Shown: piece after piece, positions 24,488 through 31,952 of the stretch | How the letters are laid out: every line of letters begins with the position of its first letter | How positions within the stretch are numbered: position 1 is the stretch's first letter | Program-made: the position numbers and the translations under genes | Notes under the pieces: generated by a model | Database searches by the model: none | The model's input: the letters and a program-made list of their open reading frames with translations, nothing else | What the model was told of the DNA's origin: nothing | Source: Actinotalea solisilvae | Lineage (GTDB): Bacteria > Actinomycetota > Actinomycetes > Actinomycetales > Cellulomonadaceae | Length of the DNA: 57,485 bases | Reading direction: 5' to 3' | Assembly (NCBI RefSeq): GCF_016464425.1 | Contig: NZ_JADDKQ010000029.1 | Coordinates: forward strand, 1-57,485

Positions 24488-25254
24488 CGCGCGCGGTCCG
24501 CCCCCGCCGGGTCGGCGCCGTCCTCACGGCGACCGCGCTCGCGCTCGCGAGCCTCGTCGGCTGCGCCGCGGTCGACGACGCGCTCGACGGCCTGCCCCGC
24601 ATGCCCGGGCCGGCGCAGACGGACTTCGTGCCGTCCGAGCCGCCCCTCGAGCAGGCGGGCACGGGCAACCTCTCCCCCGACGGGTTCGACGCCGTCGAGC
24701 GGCTCGCCGTCCGGATCCGCAACGTGGGCTGCAGCTCGCTGTCGACCGGCTCCGGGTTCGCGATCGACGCGACCACGCTCATCACGAACAAGCACGTCGT
24801 CGCCGACTCGGCGGACCTCCAGGTCTCCACGTACGACGGCCGCGACGTCGACGTCACCGCGGCGAGCACGGCGGACCTCGCCGACCTCGCCGTCGTGCGC
24901 ACGGCCGAGGAGCTGCCCAGCTTCCCCGAGCTCGCGACGAGCGACCCGGTCCCCGGGGATGCCGTCACCGTGGTCGGCTACCCGCAGGGCGGCGCGCTGA
25001 CGCTCACCACCGGCCAGGTCATCGGAGCGACCACCGACCCGCTCAACGAGAACCTGGGCGAGGTGCTCGTCACCGACGCCGCGGTCGAGCCCGGCAGCTC
25101 GGGCTCGGCGGTGCTCGACGAGGAAGGCCTCGTGGTCGGCGTCGTGTACGCCAAGAACGCCTCGGGGCAGAGCTTCATCGTGCCGGTGAGCACGCTGCGC
25201 GGGCTGCTCGCGGACGAGGCGGCGTTCACACCGACCGCGGGCTGCGAGCCCTGA
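24484..25254 (+). CDS. Trypsin-like serine protease lipoprotein
   Basis: Secreted, probably lipid-anchored protease. The N-terminus is a lipoprotein signal peptide with lipobox LVGC (cysteine near residue 24). The S1/HtrA-like triad is visible: His in TNKHVVA, Asp in LADLAVV and Ser in EPGSSGSAV. Substrate-binding strands follow (FIVPVSTLRGLL). No PDZ domain is present. A cysteine before the domain (NVGCSS) and one at the end (AGCEP) may form a disulphide. Length 256 aa. The start overlaps the upstream coiled-coil gene (ATGA). The membrane neighbour may tether or present a substrate; this is inference. Confidence 0.88.
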   Translation: MTRAVRPRRVGAVLTATALALASLVGCAAVDDALDGLPRMPGPAQTDFVPSEPPLEQAGTGNLSPDGFDAVERLAVRIRNVGCSSLSTGSGFAIDATTLITNKHVVADSADLQVSTYDGRDVDVTAASTADLADLAVVRTAEELPSFPELATSDPVPGDAVTVVGYPQGGALTLTTGQVIGATTDPLNENLGEVLVTDAAVEPGSSGSAVLDEEGLVVGVVYAKNASGQSFIVPVSTLRGLLADEAAFTPTAGCEP

Positions 25255-25321
25255 CGTACCGGCCCGGCACGGCCCCGGCCGCCGGGCACGGTCCACCCGC
25301 ACCGACGAGGGAGGCCCGGAG

Positions 25322-25837
25322 ATGACCGACGCCAGGCACGACGAGGACGCGCACAGCGAGCACAGCGAGCGCAGGACCGATGACGACGGCCTTCACGGGC
25401 GCGAGGCACGCCGACGCGGCGCGAAGGCCCGGGGCGGTCGCGGTCGCCCGCGCGGCGACCGCGGCCGGCTCGTCACCCGCGTGGCCGGCGACGCCCTGCA
25501 CGTGCGGCGCGTCTTCGGCGAGCCCATCCGCGAGGACGGCGTGACGCTCGTCCCCGTCGCGCGGGTCCTGGGCGGCGCCGGGTCCGGGTGGGGCTCCGGC
25601 GAGCTCGGGGCCGGCACGGAGGCCGCACGCTCGAGCGGCGAGGGCTCCGGCGCGGGCGGCGGGGGCGGCTTCGGCGTCCGCGTGCGGCCGTTGGGCGTGT
25701 TCGTCGTGCGCGGGACCGACGTCGAGTGGCGGCCCGCTCTCGACCTCGGGCGCGTGATCCTCGGCAGTCAGGTCGTCGGCGCGCTCGCGGTCCTCGTGCT
25801 CGCCCGGGCCCTGCGCGCCCGCCGCCGGCGCGGCTGA
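25322..25837 (+). CDS. GerW/YtfJ family protein
   Basis: The segment VFGEPIREDGVTLVPVARVLGGAGSGWG followed by a Gly-rich loop and GFGVRVRPLGVFVVRGTDVEW is the GerW sporulation-protein domain (about residues 60-145). In spore formers this family is linked to germination and spore-coat functions; homologues also occur in non-sporulating actinobacteria with unknown role. The first ~45 residues are charged and His/Arg-rich, and a hydrophobic helix (VVGALAVLVLARAL) is at the C-terminus. Length 171 aa. Convergent with sseB. The Gly-rich stretch may have slightly variable length. Confidence 0.82.
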   Translation: MTDARHDEDAHSEHSERRTDDDGLHGREARRRGAKARGGRGRPRGDRGRLVTRVAGDALHVRRVFGEPIREDGVTLVPVARVLGGAGSGWGSGELGAGTEAARSSGEGSGAGGGGGFGVRVRPLGVFVVRGTDVEWRPALDLGRVILGSQVVGALAVLVLARALRARRRRG

Positions 25838-25857
25838 CCGGCCGCGCCGCACGACGG

Positions 25858-26577
25858 TCAGCCGGCGGCGACCACGCGGAGCTCGACGGAGTCCGCCTCC
25901 GCGGCGAGCGAGGTCGTCGCCAGCAGTCGGCCGACGTCGGCCAGCACGTCGTCCAGGGCGGCGCGGTCGAGTCCCGGGCGCACGCCGAGGAGCACCGCGA
26001 CCTCGGCACCGCGTCCGGGCGCGAGGTCGACGCCCGAGACGGGTCCGACGCCCGCGAGCGCGGCCCGCACCCCCTCGACCAGCCCGGGCCGGACGACGCC
26101 GTCCGCCGTCGCGGGCACCCACGGCTCGCCGGCGGCGAGCGCGCGCACGGCGGGCGCGGGCACGACGGCGGTCACCGGTCCGCCCGGGTCGACGACGAGC
26201 ACGTGCCAGCCCTCCTCGAGGCACGCGGCGGCCGCCCGCGCCGCGGACGCCGGCACGGGCCGGGCGTCGGCACGCCACGCGGCCAGGGCTGCGGTCCCGG
26301 TGAAGACCGGCAGGGCGGTGCGCCCGTCGGGCGCGCGCAGCGCGACGACGCCCGCCGACGCCTCCTTGTCGACGTGCAGACCCGCCTGCGTGGTGCCGCC
26401 CACCTCGAGCTCGACGAGCACCGGGACGAGGACGCGCGCCGAGGCGAGCGCCGCGACGAGGTCGGCCCCCGCGCGCGCACCCGACGCGTGCTGCGCGAGC
26501 GCCACAGCGAGGCCGGGGTCGGGCGAGCCGTCGTCGCCCGCGTAGGGCGAGGTGCCCGGCAGGGCGCGGCCGGCCAC
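25858..26577 (-). CDS. SseB family protein
   Basis: Contains the SseB N-terminal domain (about residues 20-130, with VLVPVLVEL, the TALPVFTG block and LAAWRADARPVP) and a C-terminal region resembling the SseB C-terminal domain. SseB-type proteins are of uncertain biochemical function and are common next to histidine genes in actinobacteria. Length 239 aa. The GTG start overlaps the priA stop codon by one base (TAGTG), so it is the last gene of the hisH-priA transcript. Confidence 0.8.
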   Translation of the reverse strand: MAGRALPGTSPYAGDDGSPDPGLAVALAQHASGARAGADLVAALASARVLVPVLVELEVGGTTQAGLHVDKEASAGVVALRAPDGRTALPVFTGTAALAAWRADARPVPASAARAAAACLEEGWHVLVVDPGGPVTAVVPAPAVRALAAGEPWVPATADGVVRPGLVEGVRAALAGVGPVSGVDLAPGRGAEVAVLLGVRPGLDRAALDDVLADVGRLLATTSLAAEADSVELRVVAAG

Positions 26578-27305
26578 TACGGGCGCCCGGCGACGTCCAG
26601 GGCCTCGGGCAGCGTGAACGCGCCGGCGTACAGCGCCTTCCCGACGATGGCCCCCTCGACGCCCTCGCCGACGAGCCCGCGGAGCGCCGCGATGTCGTCG
26701 AGGCTCGCGATGCCGCCCGACGCCACGACCGGCGCGTCGGTGCGTGCGCACACCTCGCGCAGGAGGTCGAGGTTGGGGCCGCGGAGCGTGCCGTCCTTGG
26801 TCACGTCGGTCACGACGTACCGGGCGCAGCCCGCGGCGTCGAGCCGCTCGAGGACCTCCCACAGGTCGCCGCCCTCGCGCGTCCAGCCGCGTGCCGCGAG
26901 CGTCGTGCCCCGCACGTCGAGCCCGACGGCGATCGCGTCGCCGTGCCGCGCGATCGCGCTCGCGGTCCACTCCGGGTCCTCGAGCGCGGCGGTGCCGAGG
27001 TTGACCCGGCGGCAGCCCGTCGCGAGCGCGCGCTCGAGCGACGCGTCGTCGCGGATGCCGCCCGACATCTCGACCTGGACGTCGAGCGCCCCGACGACCT
27101 CGGCGAGCAGCTCCGCGTTCGAGCCGCGGCCGAACGCCGCGTCGAGGTCCACGAGGTGGATCCACTCGGCGCCGCCGGCCTGCCAGTCGAGCGCCGCCTG
27201 GAGGGGGCTGCCGTACGACGTCTCGGAGCCGGCCTCGCCCTGGACGAGGCGGACCGCCTGCCCGTCGGCGACGTCCACGGCGGGCAGGAGCTGGAGTCGG
27301 TCCAT
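26577..27305 (-). CDS. priA: Bifunctional phosphoribosyl isomerase A (HisA/TrpF)
   Basis: Actinobacterial (beta-alpha)8 isomerase acting on ProFAR in histidine synthesis and, in many members, on phosphoribosylanthranilate in tryptophan synthesis. Catalytic aspartates are D11 (LPAVDVADG) and D171 (TDVTKDGTL). Phosphate-binding motifs SGGIR and ASGGI are present. Dual function is inferred from phylum; whether a separate TrpF exists cannot be seen. Length 242 aa, normal. ATG at 27305; the stop overlaps sseB. It lies 8 bp after hisH. Confidence 0.95.
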   Translation of the reverse strand: MDRLQLLPAVDVADGQAVRLVQGEAGSETSYGSPLQAALDWQAGGAEWIHLVDLDAAFGRGSNAELLAEVVGALDVQVEMSGGIRDDASLERALATGCRRVNLGTAALEDPEWTASAIARHGDAIAVGLDVRGTTLAARGWTREGGDLWEVLERLDAAGCARYVVTDVTKDGTLRGPNLDLLREVCARTDAPVVASGGIASLDDIAALRGLVGEGVEGAIVGKALYAGAFTLPEALDVAGRP

Positions 27306-27313
27306 GCGGTTGC

Positions 27314-27955
27314 TCAGTGTCCCTTCAGGGTGGTGACCCAGTTCTCGAGGAGGTGGGCGCCGGCGTCGCCGGACTTCTCGGGGTGGAACTGGGTCGCGGA
27401 GAGCGGGCCGTTCTCGACGGCCGCGACGAAGCGGTCGCCGTGCTCGGACCACGTCACGTGCGGGGGCGTGAGGCGGCCGCCGCCCAGCGGAGGCATGTCC
27501 CGCACGCCGTAGGAGTGCACGAAGTAGAAGCGCTCCTGCTCGACTCCCGAGAACAGCGTGCTGTCCTCGTCCGCCTCGACCGTCGACCACCCCATGTGGG
27601 GCACGACGGGCGCCTCGAGCTTCTCGACGACGCCGGGCCACTCCCCCAGGCCCTCGGTGCGCTCGCCGTGCTCGACCCCCTCGGTGAACATCACCTGCAT
27701 GCCGACGCAGATGCCGAGCACGGGGCGGCCGCCGGCGAGCCGCCGGTCGATGATCTGGTCGCCGCGCACGGCGCGCAGGCCGGCCATGACGGCGGCGAAG
27801 GCGCCGACGCCGGGGACGACGAGCCCGTCGGCCTCCGCCGCGGCCACCGGGTCCGCCGTCAGCTCGACGTCGGCCCCGACGCGCTCGAGCGCGCGGGTCG
27901 CCGAGCGCACGTTGCCGAAGCCGTAGTCGAGGACGACGACGCGCGGGGAGCTCAC
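27314..27955 (-). CDS. hisH: Imidazole glycerol phosphate synthase, glutaminase subunit
   Basis: Supplies ammonia to HisF in imidazole glycerol phosphate synthesis. The nucleophile C83 (GICVGMQ) and the HxE pair H191/E193 (QFHPEKS) of the class I glutaminase triad are present. The oxyanion loop PGVGAF is intact. Length 213 aa. The GTG start at 27955 follows a TAGGAT -10 by 6 nt, so hisH-priA-sseB probably forms its own leaderless transcript. hisF is not in the window. Confidence 0.97.
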   Translation of the reverse strand: MSSPRVVVLDYGFGNVRSATRALERVGADVELTADPVAAAEADGLVVPGVGAFAAVMAGLRAVRGDQIIDRRLAGGRPVLGICVGMQVMFTEGVEHGERTEGLGEWPGVVEKLEAPVVPHMGWSTVEADEDSTLFSGVEQERFYFVHSYGVRDMPPLGGGRLTPPHVTWSEHGDRFVAAVENGPLSATQFHPEKSGDAGAHLLENWVTTLKGH

Positions 27956-27961
27956 CGGACG

Positions 27962-27967
27962 ATCCTA
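27962..27967 (-). promoter_or_regulatory. hisH -10 element (leaderless)
   Basis: TAGGAT on the minus strand ends 6 nt before the hisH GTG. It starts a second transcript within the histidine cluster. Confidence 0.6.
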
Positions 27968-28054
27968 CGGCGGCCCCGCGGGACGGGTCGCCCTGTCCAG
28001 ATCGCGCACCACCCGGGCACCGCCGGGCGGCCGCGACCGGCCGCGCCGGCCCCG

Positions 28055-28534
28055 TCAGCCCCGCCGGCGACCCGCGCGCGCGACCGACGCGAGGATGCGC
28101 GCAGCCTTCCAGCGGGACATGCCCACGGACGTCACCGTGCCCGGCAGGTCCGCGGCGGCGACCTGGCCGAGGAGCAGCTGCTCGATCTCGGGCGGCGTGC
28201 CGTCGAGCACGAGCGCGGGCGACAGCTCCTCCTCCTGCTTGCCGCCGCTCCAGCGAGCGGCGGTCATCCGCCCGCCGCGCTGGGTGACGAGCAGCACGGG
28301 CGTGTTCTGGAGGAGCTGGGAGACGACCTGCGCGACGAGCTCGGGGTCGCCCACACCCGTCGCGCGGCACACGGCGACCGCGCCGATCGGCGTCGGGACG
28401 GCGTCGACGGGCACCTTGCTCATCGCGCACGCGGCCGCGAGACCCTCGGGCACCGCGACCTGGGTGAGCACGACGGCGGCAGCCGGCAGCGCGTCGCCGT
28501 CGGGCCCGGCCGCCGCCTGAGGGTCCTCGCTCAC
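28055..28534 (-). CDS. Conserved-looking protein of unknown function in the his cluster
   Basis: I do not recognise a family. 159 aa, cytoplasmic by composition. The middle shows alternating strands and helices ([34 protein letters not shown]) and the end is basic (ARAGRRRG). The GTG start overlaps the hisB stop by 4 nt (GTGA), so it is translated with hisB and hisC. This tight coupling suggests a role tied to histidine synthesis, or simple co-transcription. No signal peptide or transmembrane segment is seen. Confidence 0.75.
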   Translation of the reverse strand: MSEDPQAAAGPDGDALPAAAVVLTQVAVPEGLAAACAMSKVPVDAVPTPIGAVAVCRATGVGDPELVAQVVSQLLQNTPVLLVTQRGGRMTAARWSGGKQEEELSPALVLDGTPPEIEQLLLGQVAAADLPGTVTSVGMSRWKAARILASVARAGRRRG

Positions 28535-29166
28535 AGCGCGCCCTTCGTCGAGGGGACGCCCTCGACGCGCGGGTCCGGCGCGACGGCCGCGCGCAGCGCG
28601 CGCGCGAGCGCCTTGAACTGCGCCTCGACGACGTGGTGCGGGTCGCGGCCCGCGAGCACGCGCATGTGGATGCAGATGCCTGCGTGGTGCGCGATCGACT
28701 CGAGGACGTGGCGCGTGAGCGACCCGGTGAAGTGGCCGCCGATGAGGTGGTACTCCTGGCCGGCGGGCTCGCCCTGGTGGACGAGGTACGGGCGGCCCGA
28801 CACGTCGACGACGGCCTGCGCGAGCGCCTCGTCCAGCGGGACGAGCGCGTCGCCGAAGCGCGCGATGCCGGCCTTGTCGCCGAGCGCGACGCGCAGCGCC
28901 TCGCCGAGCGTGATCGCGACGTCCTCGACCGTGTGGTGGACGTCGATGTGGGTGTCGCCCGTGGCCCGCACCGTGAGGTCGATCAGCGAGTGCTTGCCGA
29001 GGGCCGTGAGCATGTGGTCGTAGAACGGGACGCTCGTCGAGATCTCGGTGCGCCCCGTGCCGTCGAGGTCGATCTCGACGACGACGCTCGACTCGGACGT
29101 CGAGCGCTCGAGCCGCGCCGTCCTGCGGGTGCGTCCGGTCGCGTCGTCGCTCGCTGCTGCGGTCAC
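28531..29166 (-). CDS. hisB: Imidazoleglycerol-phosphate dehydratase
   Basis: Manganese-dependent dehydratase of histidine synthesis, monofunctional form without a HisB phosphatase domain. The metal-ligand motifs HHTVED and HHAGICIHM are present, as are PFYDHML at the N-terminal half and [16 protein letters not shown] near the C-terminus. Length 211 aa. GTG start at 29166 overlaps the hisC stop (GTGA). Confidence 0.97.
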   Translation of the reverse strand: MTAAASDDATGRTRRTARLERSTSESSVVVEIDLDGTGRTEISTSVPFYDHMLTALGKHSLIDLTVRATGDTHIDVHHTVEDVAITLGEALRVALGDKAGIARFGDALVPLDEALAQAVVDVSGRPYLVHQGEPAGQEYHLIGGHFTGSLTRHVLESIAHHAGICIHMRVLAGRDPHHVVEAQFKALARALRAAVAPDPRVEGVPSTKGAL

Positions 29167-30263
29167 AGTCCTGCCACCTCCACCAGGGCGTCCTGGAACG
29201 CCGTCATCTCCGCCGGGGTCCCGATCGAGACCCGCAGCCAGCCGTCGGGGCCCACCTCGCGGATGAGCACGCCGCGGTCGAGCAGACCCTGCCAGACCGC
29301 GTGCCGGTCGTCGAACATGCCGAACAGCACGAAGTTGGCGTCGGTCTCCGCCACCGTGAGCCCGCGCTCGCGCAGCCACGTCACGGTGGCGTCGCGCTCG
29401 GCCCGCAGCGACCCCACCTGCGCCATGAGCTCGTCGGAGTGCGCCAGCGCGGCGCGCGCGACCGCCTGCGTGACGGCCGAGAGGTGGTACGGCAGCCGCA
29501 CGACGCGCAGCGCGTCGACGAGCGCGGGTGCCGCCGCGAGGTAGCCGAGCCGCGCACCCGCGAGGCCGAACGCCTTGGACATCGTCCGGCTCACGGCGAG
29601 GTGCGGGTGGTCGGCGAGCAGCTCGAGCGCCGACGGCGTGCCCTCCCGCCGGAACTCGCCGTACGCCTCGTCGACGACGACGACGCAGCCGCCGGGGACG
29701 CGCGCGGCCGCGGCGAGGACCGCCTCGCCGGCCGCGGGCGCGAGCGCCGTGCCCGTCGGGTTGTTGGGGCTCGCGAGCAGCACCACCGAGGGCGCGTGCT
29801 CGGCGACGGCCGCCACCGCGCGGTCGACGTCGAGCGTGAAGTCCTCGGCGCGCTGCGCCGTGACCCACGCGGTGGACGTGTCGCGTGCGTACTCCGGGTA
29901 CATCGAGTACGTCGGCGCGAAGGACAGCGCCGTCCGGCCCGGCCCGCCGAACGCCTGCAGCAGGTGGAGCATGACCTCGTTCGAGCCGTTGGCGGCCCAG
30001 ATGCCCTCGGGCGCGACCGTGACGCCCGACTCGCGCGCGAGGTACGTCGCGAGGTCCCGGCGCAGGTCGAGGAAGTCGCGGTCCGGGTAGCGGTTGAGGC
30101 CGCGCGTCGCCTCGGCCACCGCGCGGGCGACGTCCGCGACGACGCCGTCGGACGGCGCGTACGGGTTCTCGTTGACGTTGAGCAGGACTGGCACGTCGAG
30201 CTGCGGGGCCCCGTAGGGCTCGAGGCCCTGGAGCTCCGGGCGCAGCGGGAGGCTCGGGGTCAC
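29163..30263 (-). CDS. hisC: Histidinol-phosphate aminotransferase
   Basis: PLP enzyme of fold type I. The Schiff-base lysine is K230 in [12 protein letters not shown]; the cofactor contacts NENPYAP near the start, [17 protein letters not shown] and VVDEAYGEF are intact. Length 366 aa. The GTG start at 30263 follows a TACGAT -10 element by 7 nt, so it heads a leaderless hisC-hisB-unknown transcript. In many actinobacteria hisD precedes hisC directly; here hisD is 4 kb away with unrelated genes between. Confidence 0.96.
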   Translation of the reverse strand: MTPSLPLRPELQGLEPYGAPQLDVPVLLNVNENPYAPSDGVVADVARAVAEATRGLNRYPDRDFLDLRRDLATYLARESGVTVAPEGIWAANGSNEVMLHLLQAFGGPGRTALSFAPTYSMYPEYARDTSTAWVTAQRAEDFTLDVDRAVAAVAEHAPSVVLLASPNNPTGTALAPAAGEAVLAAAARVPGGCVVVVDEAYGEFRREGTPSALELLADHPHLAVSRTMSKAFGLAGARLGYLAAAPALVDALRVVRLPYHLSAVTQAVARAALAHSDELMAQVGSLRAERDATVTWLRERGLTVAETDANFVLFGMFDDRHAVWQGLLDRGVLIREVGPDGWLRVSIGTPAEMTAFQDALVEVAGL

Positions 30264-30270
30264 GCGCCCG

Positions 30271-30276
30271 ATCGTA
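30271..30276 (-). promoter_or_regulatory. hisC -10 element (leaderless)
   Basis: TACGAT on the minus strand, one of the best -10 matches here, ends 7 nt before the hisC GTG. Confidence 0.6.
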
Positions 30277-30345
30277 GCCAGCGCGCGCCCGCCGTCCGCG
30301 CCGTGTCCGCGGCCGCGCGGCGGTCGTCGCCGGGCAGCGCTCGGC

Positions 30346-30975
30346 TCACGCCGCGAGGTCGAGGACCCGGCGGCCGTCGCGCTCGACGAAGCCGACGGCA
30401 CGCAGGTACCGCTCGGAGGCGGCCATGCCCGGGGAGGCGACGACGCGGCGCGTGCCGAGCGCGGCGAACGGCCCGTCGGGCCGGAAGACGAACTCGCCCG
30501 GCGTGAAGTCCCGGTAGGCGGGCAGGACGTAGTCGAGCACGACCTGCTGCTCGTCCGGCTGGGCACCGGTGCGCGAGAGCACGACGCCCACGACCGTGTC
30601 GTCCGTGCTCACGACGAACGCGTGCTCGGCCGCGGGGGCGACGTCGTCCGGGAGGTCGGGGTTGAACGTGCGGATGTCCTCGGCGTGGCGCGCGAGCAGG
30701 TGCTGCAGGAACGGCTCGTCGAGCGCGATCGGCACCGCGTCGTACGCGCGGTCGTCGTGGCGGCTGCGGACCATGCGCGCGATGACCCAGAGGTTGATCG
30801 CGACGAGGACGACGTTCATGGCGGCCATGGGCCACACGCCGACCGCGGCGTTGTAGCCGATGAGCACGACGCACGAGACGGTGTTGAGCACGCGGAAACG
30901 CATGACGCGCGTCTGCAGCAGGGACACGACGAGCAGCGCCGACCCCACCCAGCCCACGACCTCGAGCAGCGGCAC
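30346..30975 (-). CDS. YgjV-type membrane protein with a GNAT-like C-terminal domain
   Basis: Residues 1-68 hold three hydrophobic helices (VVGWVGSALLVVSLL; VSCVVLIGYNAAVGVW; MNVVLVAINLWVIARM), resembling the YgjV family of bacterial inner membrane proteins. Residues ~80-209 resemble an acetyltransferase fold, with a VVGVVLSR strand and the terminal ASERYLRAVGFVERDGRRVL. No catalytic assignment can be made and the acetyl-CoA loop is not convincing. The GTG start at 30975 has AGGAGG 7 nt upstream. Stands alone, 82 bp from hisC. Confidence 0.72.
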   Translation of the reverse strand: MPLLEVVGWVGSALLVVSLLQTRVMRFRVLNTVSCVVLIGYNAAVGVWPMAAMNVVLVAINLWVIARMVRSRHDDRAYDAVPIALDEPFLQHLLARHAEDIRTFNPDLPDDVAPAAEHAFVVSTDDTVVGVVLSRTGAQPDEQQVVLDYVLPAYRDFTPGEFVFRPDGPFAALGTRRVVASPGMAASERYLRAVGFVERDGRRVLDLAA

Positions 30976-31051
30976 GACAGTCCTCCTGGTCCCGGTCGAC
31001 CCGCGACCGCGCGGGCACCCGCGCACGCGTCGTCGACGACAACCGACGATC

Positions 31052-31888
31052 CTAGGGGCGCGCCGGCACCGCCTCGTGCACCCACCCCGCCACGAGGTCG
31101 CCCACCACCTCGGGCCGGATGACCTGCATGTGGTCGACGCCCGGCAGCAGCTCCGTCCGCACGTCGTGGCCGGCGGCCTCGAGGTCGGCGGCGAGGTCCG
31201 TCGTGAACCAGGTCGGCACGACGTCGTCCGCGTCGCCGTGCACGAGGAGGACCGGCAGGTCCGGGCGAGCGGCGGCCCACGTGAGCGGGTTGCCGTCCGC
31301 CCACGCCTCGGGCGCGTCCGTCTGGCTCGCGCCGAACAGGTCCCGCGCCATGCCGCCCGTCCGCGTGACGTCGTACGGCCCCGCGAGCCCCACGACGCCG
31401 TCGGCGGGGTGCGCGGGGTGCGGGCACGGCTCGCCCGTGATCGCGCGCTCGGGCGCGAGCGCGGCGAGGAGCGCGAGGTGGGCACCCGCCGAGTGGCCGA
31501 CGGCGACGACCGGCACGTCCGGCACCTGCGTCGCCGCGTAGGCGATCGCGCAGACGACGTCGTCGGCGGGCTCGGGGTAGGCGCTGTCCGTGGAGCTGGT
31601 CCCGTAGGTGATCGTCACGACGGCGAGGCCGTCCGCGACGAGCGCGTCCGCGAGCGGCGCGAGGCCGCCGGGGTTCGCCGTGGCCCACCCGCCGCCCGGC
31701 ACGAGGACGACGACGGCGTCCGGGTCGCCCGCCGGGAGGTCGGTGGACGCGGCACGCCCGGGGCGGTACTCCCCCGGCTCGGCGGCGTCCGCCGCGGGCG
31801 ACGACGGGGGCGCGGACGGCGAGCAGGCCGCCAGGACTGCGGTCGCCACGAGGGCGACGGGGACGACGGCGCGGGGTCGGGAGCGCAT
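31052..31888 (-). CDS. Alpha/beta hydrolase lipoprotein
   Basis: Probable exported, lipid-anchored esterase. Signal peptide with lipobox LAAC (cysteine at residue 22). The hydrolase core has an oxyanion region VLVPGGGW, the nucleophile elbow GHSAGAH (HSL/BD-FAE-type GxSxG), an aspartate in HGDADDVVPTW and a histidine in GVDHMQVI. Length 278 aa. The ATG start follows CAGACT by 6 nt (leaderless). Divergent from recQ with 64 bp between starts, both with leaderless-type promoters. Substrate unknown. Confidence 0.88.
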   Translation of the reverse strand: MRSRPRAVVPVALVATAVLAACSPSAPPSSPAADAAEPGEYRPGRAASTDLPAGDPDAVVVLVPGGGWATANPGGLAPLADALVADGLAVVTITYGTSSTDSAYPEPADDVVCAIAYAATQVPDVPVVAVGHSAGAHLALLAALAPERAITGEPCPHPAHPADGVVGLAGPYDVTRTGGMARDLFGASQTDAPEAWADGNPLTWAAARPDLPVLLVHGDADDVVPTWFTTDLAADLEAAGHDVRTELLPGVDHMQVIRPEVVGDLVAGWVHEAVPARP

Positions 31889-31894
31889 GGGGGA

Positions 31895-31900
31895 AGTCTG
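31895..31900 (-). promoter_or_regulatory. -10 element of the lipoprotein hydrolase gene (leaderless)
   Basis: CAGACT on the minus strand ends 6 nt before the ATG at 31888. Confidence 0.5.
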
Positions 31901-31940
31901 CTCCTGTGCACGACGTGGTGGGCGTGTGGGCGGGTGTTGG

Positions 31941-31946
31941 CACACT
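31941..31946 (+). promoter_or_regulatory. -10 element of the recQ-like gene (leaderless)
   Basis: CACACT ends 6 nt before the GTG at 31953; weaker match than the others, supported mainly by spacing and absence of a ribosome binding site. Confidence 0.4.
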
Positions 31947-31952
31947 GGCGCG

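Noticed and set aside
31608..31952. Extension of recQ upstream to an ATG at 31608
   Set aside because: It would overlap the divergent hydrolase gene for 280 bp and adds no helicase sequence; the GTG at 31953 fits the leaderless pattern.
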